Under the pieces are notes generated by a model that had not been told where the DNA came from, searched no databases, and saw nothing but the letters and a program-made list of their open reading frames with translations. From Paraburkholderia phytofirmans PsJN (GTDB lineage Bacteria; Pseudomonadota; Gammaproteobacteria; Burkholderiales; Burkholderiaceae), in NCBI RefSeq assembly GCF_000020125.1, contig NC_010681.1, positions 4,402,001 to 4,466,000 on the forward strand: a stretch of 64,000 nucleotides of DNA, given 5' to 3'. The translations under genes were made by a program, and so were the position numbers. Positions 32,328 through 41,960 of the stretch are shown in pieces (within the stretch, counting starts at the first letter, position 1; every line of letters begins with the position of its first letter).

Positions 32328-32413
32328 AGCCTAAAAAGGGATTGGAAAGTTATTGGGGCGGCTCATACCATTCGTGGACTTTCTGAGCTTCCTTATGTGG
32401 CGCCTTTTAGTCG

Positions 32414-33862
32414 ATGAACCGCGATCCGCTCGTCCCACTCGTTGCAAGTCCGTTGCGCCACTACATCAATGGCGGATGGGAGACGGGCGCGACCACGGGC
32501 GTGTCGCTCAATCCGTCGGACCTGGACGATCCGGTCGGCGAATATGTGCGTGCCGACGTGCGGCAAACCGATATGGCCATTGAAGCGGCGCACGCGGCCT
32601 TCCGCGAGTGGTCGTTGGGTTCGGCGCAGCGCCGCGCGGACGCGCTCGATGCCATCGGCAGCGAGATGCTCGCGCGCCGCGACGAGCTCGGCCGGCTGCT
32701 GGCGCGTGAAGTCGGTAAGACGCTGCCCGACGCCTTGACAGAAGCGACGCGCGCCGGGCAGATCTTCAAGCTCTGCGCGGCCGAAGCAATGCGCGCCTTC
32801 ACCGAGCCCGTCGCGTCGGCGCGTGCCGGTGTCGAGATCGACGTGACGCGCGAACCGCTCGGCGTGGTCGGCATCATCGCGCCATGGAGCGCGCCGCTGG
32901 CGGTTGCGGCGGCCAAGATCGGCGCGGCGCTGGCCCATGGCAATTGCGTCGTCTTCAAACCGGCCGAATCGACGCCGGCTTGCGCGGCGGCGCTGGCCTC
33001 GATCATCAGCCGCGCGGGTTTGCCCGCGGGCGTGTTCAACCTTGTGATGGGCAGCGGCCGTCAGGTCGGCGCGCGAATCGCCGCGCATCCGCTGACGGCG
33101 GCGATCAGCTTCACCGGTTCGGCGGAAACCGGCACGCGCGTGCTGCAAGCTGCCGTCGCGCGCCAGGTGCGCGTGCAACTGGAGATGGGCGGCAAGAATC
33201 CCTTCGTCGTATTGGCCGACGCCGATCTCGAAGGCGCCGTCGAGGCCGCCTTGAGCGGCGCCTATGGCGCGACGGGCCAACGCAGCACGGCGGCGGCGCG
33301 ACTGATCGTCGAAGGCGCGGTGTTCGAACCGTTCGTGGATGCATTGCAGGCGAAGCTCGCCAGACTCTCGATCGATCATGCCTTGAAGCACGGCACGGAT
33401 ATGGGTCCCGTGGCCAACGCCGCGCAATTGGAGCGCAATCTCGACTACGTGCGCATCGGTCAGCAGGAAGGCGCGCAATTGCTGCGCGGCGGCCGGCAGC
33501 TGGAACGCGCGACACGTGGCTATTTTTTCGAACCGGCGCTCTTTATCGGCGAACCGGAACACCGTGTCGCGCGGGAGGAAATCTTCGGCCCCATCGCCGT
33601 CGTGCTGCGCGCGGACGACTACGACCACGCGCTGCATCTCGCGAACGACACCGCTTACGGTCTGTGCGCCGGCATTTGCACGCGCTCGCTCAATCGGGCG
33701 CGGCATTTCCGCCGTCATGTGCATAGCGGCCTCGTCACGATCAATCTGCCGACCACTGCCGTCGAGCATCACGCGCCCGGCGGCGGCCGCAAAGCGTCTG
33801 CTTATGGCGCGACGGACTCGGCCTTCTGGAGCGCTGTCAAAACGGCGTACGTGGCGGGCTGA
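32414..33862 (+). CDS. Aldehyde-dehydrogenase homologue lacking catalytic Cys and oxyanion Asn
   Basis: The 482-residue protein aligns through its whole length with NAD(P)-dependent aldehyde dehydrogenases of the 2-oxoglutarate-semialdehyde type, the last step of oxidative arabinose breakdown. The cofactor Lys (K182 in FKPAES) and general-base Glu (E257 in LEMGGKN) are kept. The catalytic Cys of GQxCxA is Ser here (S291, codon AGC at 33284-33286). The oxyanion Asn of the PWN motif is also Ser (S159). The end reads HAPGGGRKASAYG rather than the usual VPFGGRK. It is first in the arabinose cluster. Either it has lost dehydrogenase activity or the sequence carries errors at both sites. Confidence 0.85.
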   Translation: MNRDPLVPLVASPLRHYINGGWETGATTGVSLNPSDLDDPVGEYVRADVRQTDMAIEAAHAAFREWSLGSAQRRADALDAIGSEMLARRDELGRLLAREVGKTLPDALTEATRAGQIFKLCAAEAMRAFTEPVASARAGVEIDVTREPLGVVGIIAPWSAPLAVAAAKIGAALAHGNCVVFKPAESTPACAAALASIISRAGLPAGVFNLVMGSGRQVGARIAAHPLTAAISFTGSAETGTRVLQAAVARQVRVQLEMGGKNPFVVLADADLEGAVEAALSGAYGATGQRSTAAARLIVEGAVFEPFVDALQAKLARLSIDHALKHGTDMGPVANAAQLERNLDYVRIGQQEGAQLLRGGRQLERATRGYFFEPALFIGEPEHRVAREEIFGPIAVVLRADDYDHALHLANDTAYGLCAGICTRSLNRARHFRRHVHSGLVTINLPTTAVEHHAPGGGRKASAYGATDSAFWSAVKTAYVAG

Positions 33863-33988
33863 TGGTCATGCGATCGCTTCACCTCGCCACGCACCCCAAC
33901 GTTCATCCGCGTCCCCGCTGACGCCGCCGTGCATCACCCGCTGCAATCAAACAAATCAACGCAGCTTTTTTAACTTCAGGAGACAGAT

Positions 33989-34993
33989 ATGACCAGCAAG
34001 CTTCGCCGTTTGACGCTATCCGCGATGGCGGCCGCCGCCCTCGCCGCGCCCTTTGCCATGCAACTTTCCGCGCATGCGGATGCGCCGCTCAAAGTCGGCT
34101 TCCTCGTGAAGATGCCGGAGCAGGCATGGTTCATCAACGAACAGAAAGCCGCGAGCGCGCTCGGCCAGAAGGACGGCTTCTCCGTGGTGAACATCGGCAC
34201 GCCGGACGGTGAAAAAGTGCTGGCCGCGATCGACAACCTCGGCGCACAAGGCGCCAAAGGCTTCGTGATCTGTGCACCCGACGTGCGTCTCGGACCGGCA
34301 ATCCAGGCGCGGGCGAAGCGCTACAACATGAAGTTCGTCACCGTCGACGATCAACTCGTCGACTCCACCGGCAAGCCGCTGCCGAACGTGCCGCATCTGG
34401 GCATGTCCGCGTTCAAGATCGGCAATCAGGTCGGCACGGCGATCTCCGAAGAAATGAAACGCCGCGGCTGGAAGCCGGAAGAAGTCGGCGCGCTGCGCAT
34501 CACGAACTACGAATTGCCGACCGCGAAGCTGCGCACTGACGGCGCGACGCAATCGCTGCTGGCAGGCGGCTTCAAGAAGGAAAACATCTTCGACGCCCCG
34601 CAAAAGACGACGGATGACGAAGGCGGTTTCAACGCCTCCTCGCCGGTGCTCGCACAGCATCCGAACATCAAGAAATGGGTGATCTTCGCGCTCAACGAGG
34701 AAAGCGTGCTGGGCGGCGTGCGCGCGACCGAGCAATTGCATATTCCCGCCGCGGATGTGATTGGTGTCGGCATCAACGGCGCGGGCGAAGCGTTCGCCGA
34801 ATTCCAGAAGAAGGAACCGACGGGCTTCTACGGCACGATCGCCGTGAGCTCGACAATGCACGGCAAGGAAAGCACGGAAAACCTGGTCGAGTGGATCAAG
34901 GACGGCAAGCAGCCGCCCGCCGATACGCAGACCACCGGCAAGCTGATGGTGCGTAGCAACTGGCAGGACGTGCGCAAAGAGCTCGGTATTTAA
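33989..34993 (+). CDS. araF: L-arabinose ABC transporter substrate-binding protein AraF
   Basis: A periplasmic sugar-binding protein of 334 residues. A signal peptide (LSAMAAAALAAPFAMQLSAHA) precedes a type I binding fold that starts PLKVGFLVKMPEQAWFINE, typical of AraF. A good ribosome site (AGGAGACAG) is present. It is followed within 87 bp by araG, with a stem-loop between them. It delivers L-arabinose to the AraGH importer. Confidence 0.92.
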   Translation: MTSKLRRLTLSAMAAAALAAPFAMQLSAHADAPLKVGFLVKMPEQAWFINEQKAASALGQKDGFSVVNIGTPDGEKVLAAIDNLGAQGAKGFVICAPDVRLGPAIQARAKRYNMKFVTVDDQLVDSTGKPLPNVPHLGMSAFKIGNQVGTAISEEMKRRGWKPEEVGALRITNYELPTAKLRTDGATQSLLAGGFKKENIFDAPQKTTDDEGGFNASSPVLAQHPNIKKWVIFALNEESVLGGVRATEQLHIPAADVIGVGINGAGEAFAEFQKKEPTGFYGTIAVSSTMHGKESTENLVEWIKDGKQPPADTQTTGKLMVRSNWQDVRKELGI

Positions 34994-35015
34994 GCGGTAT
35001 TCGAGTTTGCACGCT

Positions 35016-35050
35016 GCGGACCGTCTCTCGCTCAGGTGAGAGCGGTCCGC
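35016..35050 (+). promoter_or_regulatory. Stem-loop between araF and araG
   Basis: GCGGACCG (35016-35023) pairs perfectly with CGGTCCGC (35043-35050), and the stem extends inward with CTCTC/GAGAG. There is no T run. Such hairpins commonly protect the upstream binding-protein mRNA and lower expression of the downstream transporter genes. Confidence 0.7.
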
Positions 35051-35080
35051 ACAGGTTGTTCACCAGCTTGAGGTTTTTCG

Positions 35081-36628
35081 ATGACGTCTTCACACACCGA
35101 GTCCCACGCTGCGCAAGCAGCGCCCTCGCCCGCGCTCGCCTCCACCGAGCCCTATCTGCGGCTCGACGGCATCACCGTGCGCTTTCCCGGCGTGCTCGCG
35201 CTCGACCAGGTGTCGCTCGAAGTGCGGCGCGGCGAAGTGCACGGCTTGATGGGCGAAAACGGCGCCGGCAAGTCGACGCTGCTCAAGGTGCTGTCCGGCG
35301 TGAATCAACCGGCGGCGGGCACCTTGTCGCTCGATGGCGTCGAACAGCAATTCATCACGACCAAAGCCGCGATTGCCGCGGGCGTGGCGATCATCTATCA
35401 GGAACTGCATCTCGTGCCGGAACTGACGGTTGCGGAAAATCTGATGCTCGGTGCCCTGCCGAATCGCTTCGGCATACTGGACGAAAAAGCGCTGGTCGCG
35501 CGTGCCGTGCGGGAACTGGAACGGCTCGGCGAAAAAATCGATCCGTCGCAGCAGGTCAAGAATCTTTCGATCGGCCAGCGGCAAATGATCGAAATCGGCA
35601 AGGCGCTGATGCGCGACGCGCGCGTGATCGCGTTCGACGAACCGACCAGTTCGCTGTCGTCGCGCGAGACGACGCAGCTCTTCCGGATCATTCGCGCGTT
35701 GAAGGCCGAAGGCCGCGCGATCATCTATGTCACGCATCGGATGGATGAAGTCTACGAACTGTGCGATCGCGTCACCGTGTTTCGCGACGGTCGCCGCATC
35801 GATACATTTGAAGCGGGTGAAGGACTCGACCGTGATCGCCTGATCAGCTGCATGGTGGGCCGTTCGATCGCCGACGTGTACGGCTATCGCTCGCGCGATC
35901 TCGGCGACGTGCAACTCGACGTGAAGGAAATGATGGGACGCGGGCTGCGCGAGCCGGCTTCTTTCACGGCACGCAAAGGCGAAATCGTCGGCTTCTTCGG
36001 GCTAGTCGGCGCGGGACGCTCCGAGCTGATGAAGCTCATCTATGGCGCGGTCAAACCGGATGCCGGGGAGATTGCGCTCAAAGGCAAGCGCGTGCGTTTT
36101 GCCACACCGCGTGACGCCGTGCGCGCGGGCGTGGCGTTGTGTCCCGAAGACCGTAAGCAGGAAGGCATCGTTTCGATCGCCTCGGTATCGGACAACCTCA
36201 ACATCAGCTGCCGGCGCCATTTCAGCCGCTTCAACGTGCTCAACGGACGCAAGGAAGCGCAGACCGCCAAAGAGTTCATCGGCAAGCTTGCGATCAAGAC
36301 GCGCAATGGCGATACGCCGATCGGCACGCTGTCCGGCGGCAATCAGCAGAAGGTGATTCTGTCGCGCTGGCTTGCCGAAGACATCGACGTTTTCCTCATG
36401 GACGAACCCACGCGCGGCATCGACGTCGGCGCGCGCAGCGAGATTTATGGGCTGCTGTATGGGCTCGCCGAAGCGGGCCGCACGGTGATCGTCGTGTCGA
36501 GCGATCTCGCGGAAGTGATCGGGGTGGCGGATCGCGTGATCGTGATGAAAGAAGGCCGCATCGTCGGCGATCTGCCCAAGGCGCAGGCCACGCCGGATGC
36601 GCTGATCAAGCTCGCCCTGCCCCGTTGA
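35081..36628 (+). CDS. araG: L-arabinose ABC transporter ATP-binding protein AraG
   Basis: A 515-residue double ATPase of the sugar-importer class. The first Walker A is [16 protein letters not shown], with signature LSIGQRQM and Walker [17 protein letters not shown]. The second half has the degenerate Walker [17 protein letters not shown], signature LSGGNQQK and [15 protein letters not shown]. This asymmetry is usual for the family. It energises uptake through AraH. Confidence 0.94.
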   Translation: MTSSHTESHAAQAAPSPALASTEPYLRLDGITVRFPGVLALDQVSLEVRRGEVHGLMGENGAGKSTLLKVLSGVNQPAAGTLSLDGVEQQFITTKAAIAAGVAIIYQELHLVPELTVAENLMLGALPNRFGILDEKALVARAVRELERLGEKIDPSQQVKNLSIGQRQMIEIGKALMRDARVIAFDEPTSSLSSRETTQLFRIIRALKAEGRAIIYVTHRMDEVYELCDRVTVFRDGRRIDTFEAGEGLDRDRLISCMVGRSIADVYGYRSRDLGDVQLDVKEMMGRGLREPASFTARKGEIVGFFGLVGAGRSELMKLIYGAVKPDAGEIALKGKRVRFATPRDAVRAGVALCPEDRKQEGIVSIASVSDNLNISCRRHFSRFNVLNGRKEAQTAKEFIGKLAIKTRNGDTPIGTLSGGNQQKVILSRWLAEDIDVFLMDEPTRGIDVGARSEIYGLLYGLAEAGRTVIVVSSDLAEVIGVADRVIVMKEGRIVGDLPKAQATPDALIKLALPR

Positions 36629-36703
36629 CGCCGCCCTGAATCCTCAACACAGCGAAGCAACCGAATCGAATCACGGCATAGCCATAGAAACGGAATAAAC
36701 ACC

Positions 36704-37708
36704 ATGCAGACACCTTCAACCGATTCCTCCACCCCAGCGGTCGCCTCAGCGGGCTTGAGCGCGCGCGCCGCGCGTACCTGGGACCTGATCAACAAGTCGG
36801 GCATCGTGATGGTGTTCGTGATTCTGTTCGCGGCTTTGTCGTTCACCGTGCCGGATTTTTTAAGCTCGCGAAACATCCAGGGCTTGCTGCTCTCCGTCAC
36901 GCTGATCGGCTCCATCTCCGTGACGATGATGTTCGTTCTCGCGCTCGGCGAAGTGGATTTGTCGGTGGCGTCGATCGTCGCGTTCGCGGGCGTGGTGGCG
37001 TCCACCTTGATCACCGCGACGCATAGCGTGATCCTCGGCGTCGCGGCCGGCGTGCTTGCGGGCGGCGCGGTTGGGCTCGTCAACGGTGTGCTGGTTGCGC
37101 GCTACAAAATCAATTCGCTGATCGTCACGCTGGCCATGATGGAGGTCGTGCGCGGCCTCGCCTACATCACCTCGAACGGCGACGCCGTGATGATTTCCGA
37201 AGAACGTTTCTTCGACCTCGGCGGCGGCGCGTTCCTCGGCATTTCGTATCCGATCTGGAGCAACATCATTGGCTTCGTGCTGTTCGGCTTTTTGCTGAAG
37301 AAAACCGTGTTCGGCAAGAACGTGCTGGCCGTCGGCGGCAATAGCGAGGCTGCGTTGCTGGCGGGCTTGCCGGTGACGCGGATCAAGATCACAGTGTTCG
37401 TATTGCAGGGCCTCGTCACCGGATTCGCAGGCGTGATGCTTGCGTCACGTATGAGTCTGGGCGATCCGAAGACCTCGGTCGGCCTCGAACTCGGCGTGAT
37501 TTCCGCATGCGTGCTCGGCGGCGTCTCGCTCACGGGCGGCGTCGCGACGATTTCCGGTGTGCTGGTCGGCGTGCTGATCATGGGCTCGGTGCAGGACGCC
37601 ATGAGCCTGCTCAATGTACCGACCTTTTACCAATACCTTATTCGCGGCGGGATCCTGCTGCTAGCGGTGCTGTTCGATCAGTTCCGCCGTAGCAAGCGCG
37701 TGCACTGA
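36704..37708 (+). CDS. araH: L-arabinose ABC transporter permease AraH
   Basis: A 334-residue inner-membrane permease with about 9-10 hydrophobic segments and the family stretch GEVDLSVASIVAFAGVVAS, found in sugar permeases of the RbsC/XylH/AraH group. The gene lies 75 bp after araG. It forms the channel of the importer. Confidence 0.93.
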   Translation: MQTPSTDSSTPAVASAGLSARAARTWDLINKSGIVMVFVILFAALSFTVPDFLSSRNIQGLLLSVTLIGSISVTMMFVLALGEVDLSVASIVAFAGVVASTLITATHSVILGVAAGVLAGGAVGLVNGVLVARYKINSLIVTLAMMEVVRGLAYITSNGDAVMISEERFFDLGGGAFLGISYPIWSNIIGFVLFGFLLKKTVFGKNVLAVGGNSEAALLAGLPVTRIKITVFVLQGLVTGFAGVMLASRMSLGDPKTSVGLELGVISACVLGGVSLTGGVATISGVLVGVLIMGSVQDAMSLLNVPTFYQYLIRGGILLLAVLFDQFRRSKRVH

Positions 37709-37757
37709 TTGTCCACATACAAGCGCCCCGCCCCCACGTTTGCCAACAGGAGATTTC

Positions 37758-39491
37758 ATGGCTGATTCGAACCAGACTAAAAAGCCGCTACGCAGCCAGG
37801 CGTGGTTCGGCCTCAAGGACCGCGACGGTTTTCTACATCGCTCGTGGATGAAAAACCAGGGCATCCCGCACGACGAATTCGACGGACGCCCGGTGATCGG
37901 CATTTGCAACACGTGGTCGGAACTGACGCCGTGCAACGCGCATTTTCGCGAGCTGGCGGAGTACGTGAAGAAAGGCGTGCATGAAGCCGGCGGCTTGCCG
38001 CTCGAGTTTCCCGTGATGTCGCTCGGCGAGACCAATTTGCGGCCTACTGCGATGCTGTTTCGCAACCTCGCCTCCATGGATGTCGAGGAGTCGATTCGCG
38101 GCAATCCGATGGACGGCGTGATTCTGCTGGTCGGCTGCGACAAGACCACGCCCGCGCTGCTGATGGGCGCGGCGTCGTGCAATCTGCCCGCGCTGGCCGT
38201 TTCCGGCGGCCCGATGCTCAACGGCCGGTTTCGCGGCAAGAACATCGGCTCTGGCACGGGCGTCTGGCAGATGTCCGAGGAAGTGCGCGCCGGCACGATG
38301 ACGCAGGAAGAATTCACCGAAGCCGAGTCGTGCATGAACCGCTCGCGCGGCCACTGCATGACGATGGGCACGGCGTCGACCATGGCCTCGATGGTCGAAT
38401 CGCTCGGCATGGGCTTGCCGCACAACGCGGCGATTCCGGCCGTCGACGCGCGCCGCCAGGTGCTCGCGCATCTCGCGGGCCGGCGCATCGTCGACATGGT
38501 TCGCGAGGATCTGACGATGGACAAGATCCTCACGCGCCAGGCCTTCGAAAACGCGATCCGCACGAATGCGGCGATCGGCGGCTCGACCAATGCGGTCGTC
38601 CATCTGATCGCGCTGGCCAAGCGCATTGGCGTGGAGTTGTCGCTGGAGGATTGGGAGCTGGGATCGAACGTGCCGTGTCTCGTGAATCTGCAACCGTCCG
38701 GTGAATATCTGATGGAGGACTTTTACTACGCGGGCGGTTTGCCGGCGGTGTTGAAGCAACTCGGCGAGCAAGGGCTCTTGCACAAAGAAGCGTTGACCGT
38801 GAACGGCAAGACCCTTTGGGACAACGTGCGCAATGCGGCGAATTACGACGAGAAGGTCATCACGACCTTCGCCGAGCCGTTCAAGCCGAAGGCCGGTATC
38901 GCGGTGCTCAAGGGCAACCTCGCGCCGAATGGCGCGGTGATCAAGCCGTCGGCGGCAACGGCGTCGTTGCTCAAGCATCGCGGTCGCGCGGTGGTGTTCG
39001 AGAACATCGAGGAACTGCACGCCAAGATTGACGACGAGTCGCTCGATATCGACGAGCATTGCATCATGGTGCTCAAGGGCGCGGGGCCGAAGGGTTATCC
39101 GGGCTTCGCGGAAGTCGGCAATATGCCGCTACCGAAAAAGGTGCTGCAAAAAGGCATCACGGACATGGTGCGCATTTCCGACGGCCGCATGAGCGGCACG
39201 GCGTACGGCGCGGTGGTGCTGCATGTGTCGCCGGAAGCGGCCGCGGGCGGCCCGCTCGCGTTCGTGCAGACCGGCGACATGATCGAACTGGACGTCGAAG
39301 AACGCCGCCTGCACCTCGACGTCACCGACGAGGAACTCGCACGCCGGCGCGCCGCATGGCAGGCGCCCGAGGCGCCAAAACGCGGCTACTACAAGCTCTA
39401 CGTCGAGCACGTGCTGCAAGCGGACCAGGGCGCGGATCTCGACTTTCTGGTGGGATCGAGCGGCGCTCCGGTGCCGCGCGATTCACACTGA
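37758..39491 (+). CDS. Sugar-acid dehydratase, IlvD/Edd family (probable L-arabinonate dehydratase)
   Basis: A 577-residue Fe-S dehydratase. Cluster Cys occur in GICNTWSELTPCN, LVGCDKTTPA and RGHCMTMGTASTMAS. The form that starts LRSQAWFGLKDRDGFLHRSWM is typical of the pentonate dehydratases that act on L-arabinonate, not of IlvD. It would make 2-keto-3-deoxy-L-arabinonate in the oxidative pathway. The start at 37758 follows CAGGAG. L-arabinose dehydrogenase, lactonase and the KDA dehydratase are not in the window. It ends the operon with a strong terminator. Confidence 0.88.
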   Translation: MADSNQTKKPLRSQAWFGLKDRDGFLHRSWMKNQGIPHDEFDGRPVIGICNTWSELTPCNAHFRELAEYVKKGVHEAGGLPLEFPVMSLGETNLRPTAMLFRNLASMDVEESIRGNPMDGVILLVGCDKTTPALLMGAASCNLPALAVSGGPMLNGRFRGKNIGSGTGVWQMSEEVRAGTMTQEEFTEAESCMNRSRGHCMTMGTASTMASMVESLGMGLPHNAAIPAVDARRQVLAHLAGRRIVDMVREDLTMDKILTRQAFENAIRTNAAIGGSTNAVVHLIALAKRIGVELSLEDWELGSNVPCLVNLQPSGEYLMEDFYYAGGLPAVLKQLGEQGLLHKEALTVNGKTLWDNVRNAANYDEKVITTFAEPFKPKAGIAVLKGNLAPNGAVIKPSAATASLLKHRGRAVVFENIEELHAKIDDESLDIDEHCIMVLKGAGPKGYPGFAEVGNMPLPKKVLQKGITDMVRISDGRMSGTAYGAVVLHVSPEAAAGGPLAFVQTGDMIELDVEERRLHLDVTDEELARRRAAWQAPEAPKRGYYKLYVEHVLQADQGADLDFLVGSSGAPVPRDSH

Positions 39492-39545
39492 GCGGCCGGT
39501 CATACGTTAAACGGTTGTTCCCTGCGCTTTGCGAGAAGGCGTACT

Positions 39546-39582
39546 GCCGATGCGGATCGAGACAATCCGCATCGGCTTTTTT
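39546..39582 (+). terminator. Terminator of the arabinose operon
   Basis: A 12-bp perfect stem GCCGATGCGGAT / ATCCGCATCGGC with a 7-nt loop is followed by TTTTTT. Confidence 0.92.
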
Positions 39583-39616
39583 CTGTCCGTTCAGAAGCGA
39601 AGCAGGCGCGCGCAAA

Positions 39617-39655
39617 TAAAATCGGCCAGGCATTGTTATGCCCAGCCGATTTTTA
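39617..39655. terminator. Bidirectional terminator-like hairpin
   Basis: AAAATCGGC and GCCGATTTT flank an inner stem GGCAT/ATGCC. Runs of A and T on both sides let it work in either direction. It probably ends the minus-strand gene at 39750. Confidence 0.75.
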
Positions 39656-39749
39656 ACTCACAGCTTCACCACCTCCGGCTTATCAAGGCAGAGGACAGAC
39701 ACGCACAAAATCACACTCCGGCATTTCGCCGGAATGGACGGCGTTCAGC

Positions 39750-40088
39750 TTATTGCTTGATGAATCGATCGTTTGCCCAAAGGCCTTGCGTATCGCTATT
39801 ACCGGAATTCACAAATTCGATGTCGTGACCGACCACGCGGACGACACGGAAGCTCGAGTTTTCCGGAGTGGAAACGCATTGATATCCGGAGAAGAATTCC
39901 TGCATTTTTTGCTGTTCACCGGCTTGCGCATGCTGGTCGGCGGCGTCGAGTTTATCCTTCGACAGGCAGCCATATGCGTTGGCCTTGAACTGGATGGTTT
40001 GCTGCGGCTTGATCATGACGTCTTGCGCCTGAACAGTAGCGGCAGCCAATCCCGCAATGGCGAAAACAACGGCGATTCGCATTTTCAT
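39750..40088 (-). CDS. Small secreted protein of unknown function
   Basis: The 112-residue protein has a clear signal peptide (MKMRIAVVFAIAGLAAATVQAQ) and a mature part of about 90 residues with two Cys (AYGCLSK, GYQCVST) that may form a disulfide. A GGAG-type ribosome site lies upstream. I do not recognise the family. Its GC content is lower than its neighbours, and it borders an AT-rich gap. Confidence 0.75.
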   Translation of the reverse strand: MKMRIAVVFAIAGLAAATVQAQDVMIKPQQTIQFKANAYGCLSKDKLDAADQHAQAGEQQKMQEFFSGYQCVSTPENSSFRVVRVVGHDIEFVNSGNSDTQGLWANDRFIKQ

Positions 40089-40542
40089 ATTTTCCTCCGG
40101 TGCGGGTGGATACTCAGGTTAGCTATGTATTTAACTTTAACTTTGAACCCGCATCTTGCACTTTAGGAGAACGCGAGAGAACGACAAGCACATCTTGTGT
40201 GCGGTCGCAACAGCGGCGAAATGTCGCACCGTCATTTTCGCCTGCTTAATCGTTGAGCAACGGCTTAATTGGCGGTGGTTGCGACGAATAACGAAAAGGC
40301 AGGCAGGCCACACCGCTTTAACCAGTAAAGCTTTGCGGCGCGTATGCGCGTAAACGAGAAGCACCAATTAAGTGATTTACTACAATTAATCCGCGCATTT
40401 GGTGCGTTGCACACCAAGTCATTCAACGGACTAAAGCAAAATCAAGAAATAACGGTGTGCTTGCAGAAGATAAAGAGTGCCAGCTTGACGAGCGGTGCGC
40501 GCAGGAGCGCCAAAAGGGCAGCCCGCACGCGCGTCCGTGGCT
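40089..40542. other. AT-rich gap without a supported gene
   Basis: About 450 bp, clearly poorer in GC than the neighbouring genes. Open frames here are short and have no recognisable product or ribosome site. It should contain the promoter of the secreted protein at 39750. It may be a relic of foreign DNA. Confidence 0.5.
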
Positions 40543-41085
40543 TCAGTCGACGCGTCGATTCGCCTCGAAGAACTCGGACTGGAACATGCACATCCGCAAG
40601 GCGTTGTGATAGCTGCCGTTGCCGAAGAACTCCTCGATCAATTCGGCTTCGTGCCTGAAACCGCACTTTTCATAGACGTGGATCGCCGCTGTGTTCGACT
40701 TGTCGACGATCAGATAGACCTTGCGCAAGTTCAACACCGAAAACGCATAGTCAGTGGCGAGCTGGGTGGCGAGGGTCGCGTAGCCACGGCCTTGCGCATG
40801 CGGCGCGATGATGATCTGAAACTCGCCGCGTCGATGGATATAGTCCAGTTCAATCAACTCGACCACGCCGACCGTCTGCCCCTCGTTGTCGATCGCCACG
40901 AAGCGTCGTTCGCGCAGATCGTGCACGTGCTGGTCGTAAAGCTGGGTCAGTTCCGAGAAGGTTTCATACGGCTCCTCGAACCAGTAACGCATGATTTTCG
41001 CGTTGTTGTTCACTTCATGCACAAAGCGCAGATCGGTGCGCTCGAGTGGGCGCAAAGTGAGTTCGCTGCTACGTTCGGTCGTCAT
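40543..41085 (-). CDS. speG: Spermidine N1-acetyltransferase SpeG
   Basis: A 180-residue GNAT acetyltransferase that acetylates spermidine and spermine to prevent toxicity. The diagnostic N-terminal run is [38 protein letters not shown] forms the acetyl-CoA loop (QGRGYA), and [20 protein letters not shown] follows. The match to E. coli SpeG is strong over its whole length. It is monocistronic. Confidence 0.93.
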   Translation of the reverse strand: MTTERSSELTLRPLERTDLRFVHEVNNNAKIMRYWFEEPYETFSELTQLYDQHVHDLRERRFVAIDNEGQTVGVVELIELDYIHRRGEFQIIIAPHAQGRGYATLATQLATDYAFSVLNLRKVYLIVDKSNTAAIHVYEKCGFRHEAELIEEFFGNGSYHNALRMCMFQSEFFEANRRVD

Positions 41086-41368
41086 TGGATTCCCCTCGAG
41101 AATTTCTGGTTTGAATGCGCGCGGTTTGTGCGTGCTTGCGCGCTTTCCAGTTAGTCAGGGCGCCGTGCGGGGAGTTCTTGCAAGCTCCCTCGTCCCCAAG
41201 AAACTTTCTTACGATAAGCTAGGCACCATGCAGGCCCCGCACGTGCAGGGCGTCGCGCTGTCGCAGGGCCGCGCCCGGCGCGAACGCGGTGATTGTGAGG
41301 TGCGCGGCACGGTACGGGTACGCGCGGTGCTCTACAATGAAATCATGCTCCTGCAATCGGAGGCTGCC

Positions 41369-41548
41369 GTGATCGAGAACTTGATATTGGGCGTGTTTCT
41401 GGTCGTTCCGCTGCTCATCGTCGCCTTTCTTTTCTCCGACGAATTGTGGCAGGAACACCGGCATTTGCACGAGATGCGACCGATGCACGTGAGACCGCGC
41501 CGCATCGACTGGCGGCATCCGCTGCGCCGTTCGCGGGATCGTCTCTGA
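41369..41548 (+). CDS. Small single-TM protein
   Basis: A 59-residue frame starts at GTG 41369 with GGAGG 5 nt upstream. It encodes one membrane segment (LILGVFLVVPLLIVAFLF) and a His/Arg-rich basic tail (EHRHLHEMRPMHVRPRRID). An upstream in-frame ATG at 41345 would add 8 residues. No family was recognised. The ribosome site and typical membrane-plus-basic-tail pattern support it as real. Confidence 0.55.
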   Translation: MIENLILGVFLVVPLLIVAFLFSDELWQEHRHLHEMRPMHVRPRRIDWRHPLRRSRDRL

Positions 41549-41641
41549 CGCGTCGCGCTTGCCAGCCCGGTCCACCTGCGTGCCGCCCTGCACGAATCAA
41601 CCCGCCGCCCTAAAATAGCGGCCCGTTGAACAGGAGGATTC

Positions 41642-41851
41642 GTGCGCAAACTGATGTCTTTGATGCTGCTGGCTGGAACCGCCATCGCCTTCGTGCCGAC
41701 TGCTGCCGAAGCGCATTCGCGTGTGGTGTGTAAGCGCGTGTGGGTGCATGGCCGTCTGGTGAATCGTTGCCACCGCGTGCCGGTGCCGCATCACCACCGT
41801 CATCATCGTCGTCCGCCACCGCATCATGGGCCGGCGCCGTACCGCCGGTAG
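41642..41851 (+). CDS. Small secreted His-rich protein
   Basis: A 69-residue protein starts with GTG behind AGGAGG. The signal peptide ends IAFVPTAAEA. The mature ~45 residues hold two Cys and a tail of His, Arg and Pro (HHHRHHRRPPPHHGP), which could bind metals. A terminator follows at once, so the gene forms its own unit. The function is unknown. Confidence 0.65.
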   Translation: MRKLMSLMLLAGTAIAFVPTAAEAHSRVVCKRVWVHGRLVNRCHRVPVPHHHRHHRRPPPHHGPAPYRR

Positions 41852-41856
41852 TGAAA

Positions 41857-41885
41857 TCAAACCCGCCGCGTGCGGGTTTTTTAAT
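41857..41885 (+). terminator. Terminator of the His-rich secreted protein gene
   Basis: CCCGCCGCGTGCGGG followed by TTTTTTAA lies directly after the stop codon. Confidence 0.8.
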
Positions 41886-41925
41886 GCGTGCCGCGAGCGC
41901 GGCGGCGAGCCAACCCAAAGACAAA

Positions 41926-41960
41926 TAAAAAAGCCTGCCCGAGTCGGGCAGGCTAAAAAG
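41926..41960. terminator. Bidirectional terminator
   Basis: AGCCTGCCC-GAGT-CGGGCAGGCT, a 9-bp stem, is flanked by AAAAAA on the left and AAAAAG on the right. On the minus strand it ends transcripts from the HIT gene. Confidence 0.85.

Noticed and set aside
37833-39059. A 408-residue open frame antisense to the dehydratase
   Set aside because: Composition artefact without a recognisable protein.
37758-39491. Dihydroxyacid dehydratase IlvD
   Set aside because: Context with araFGH and the SQAWFGLKDRDGF start indicate a sugar-acid dehydratase.
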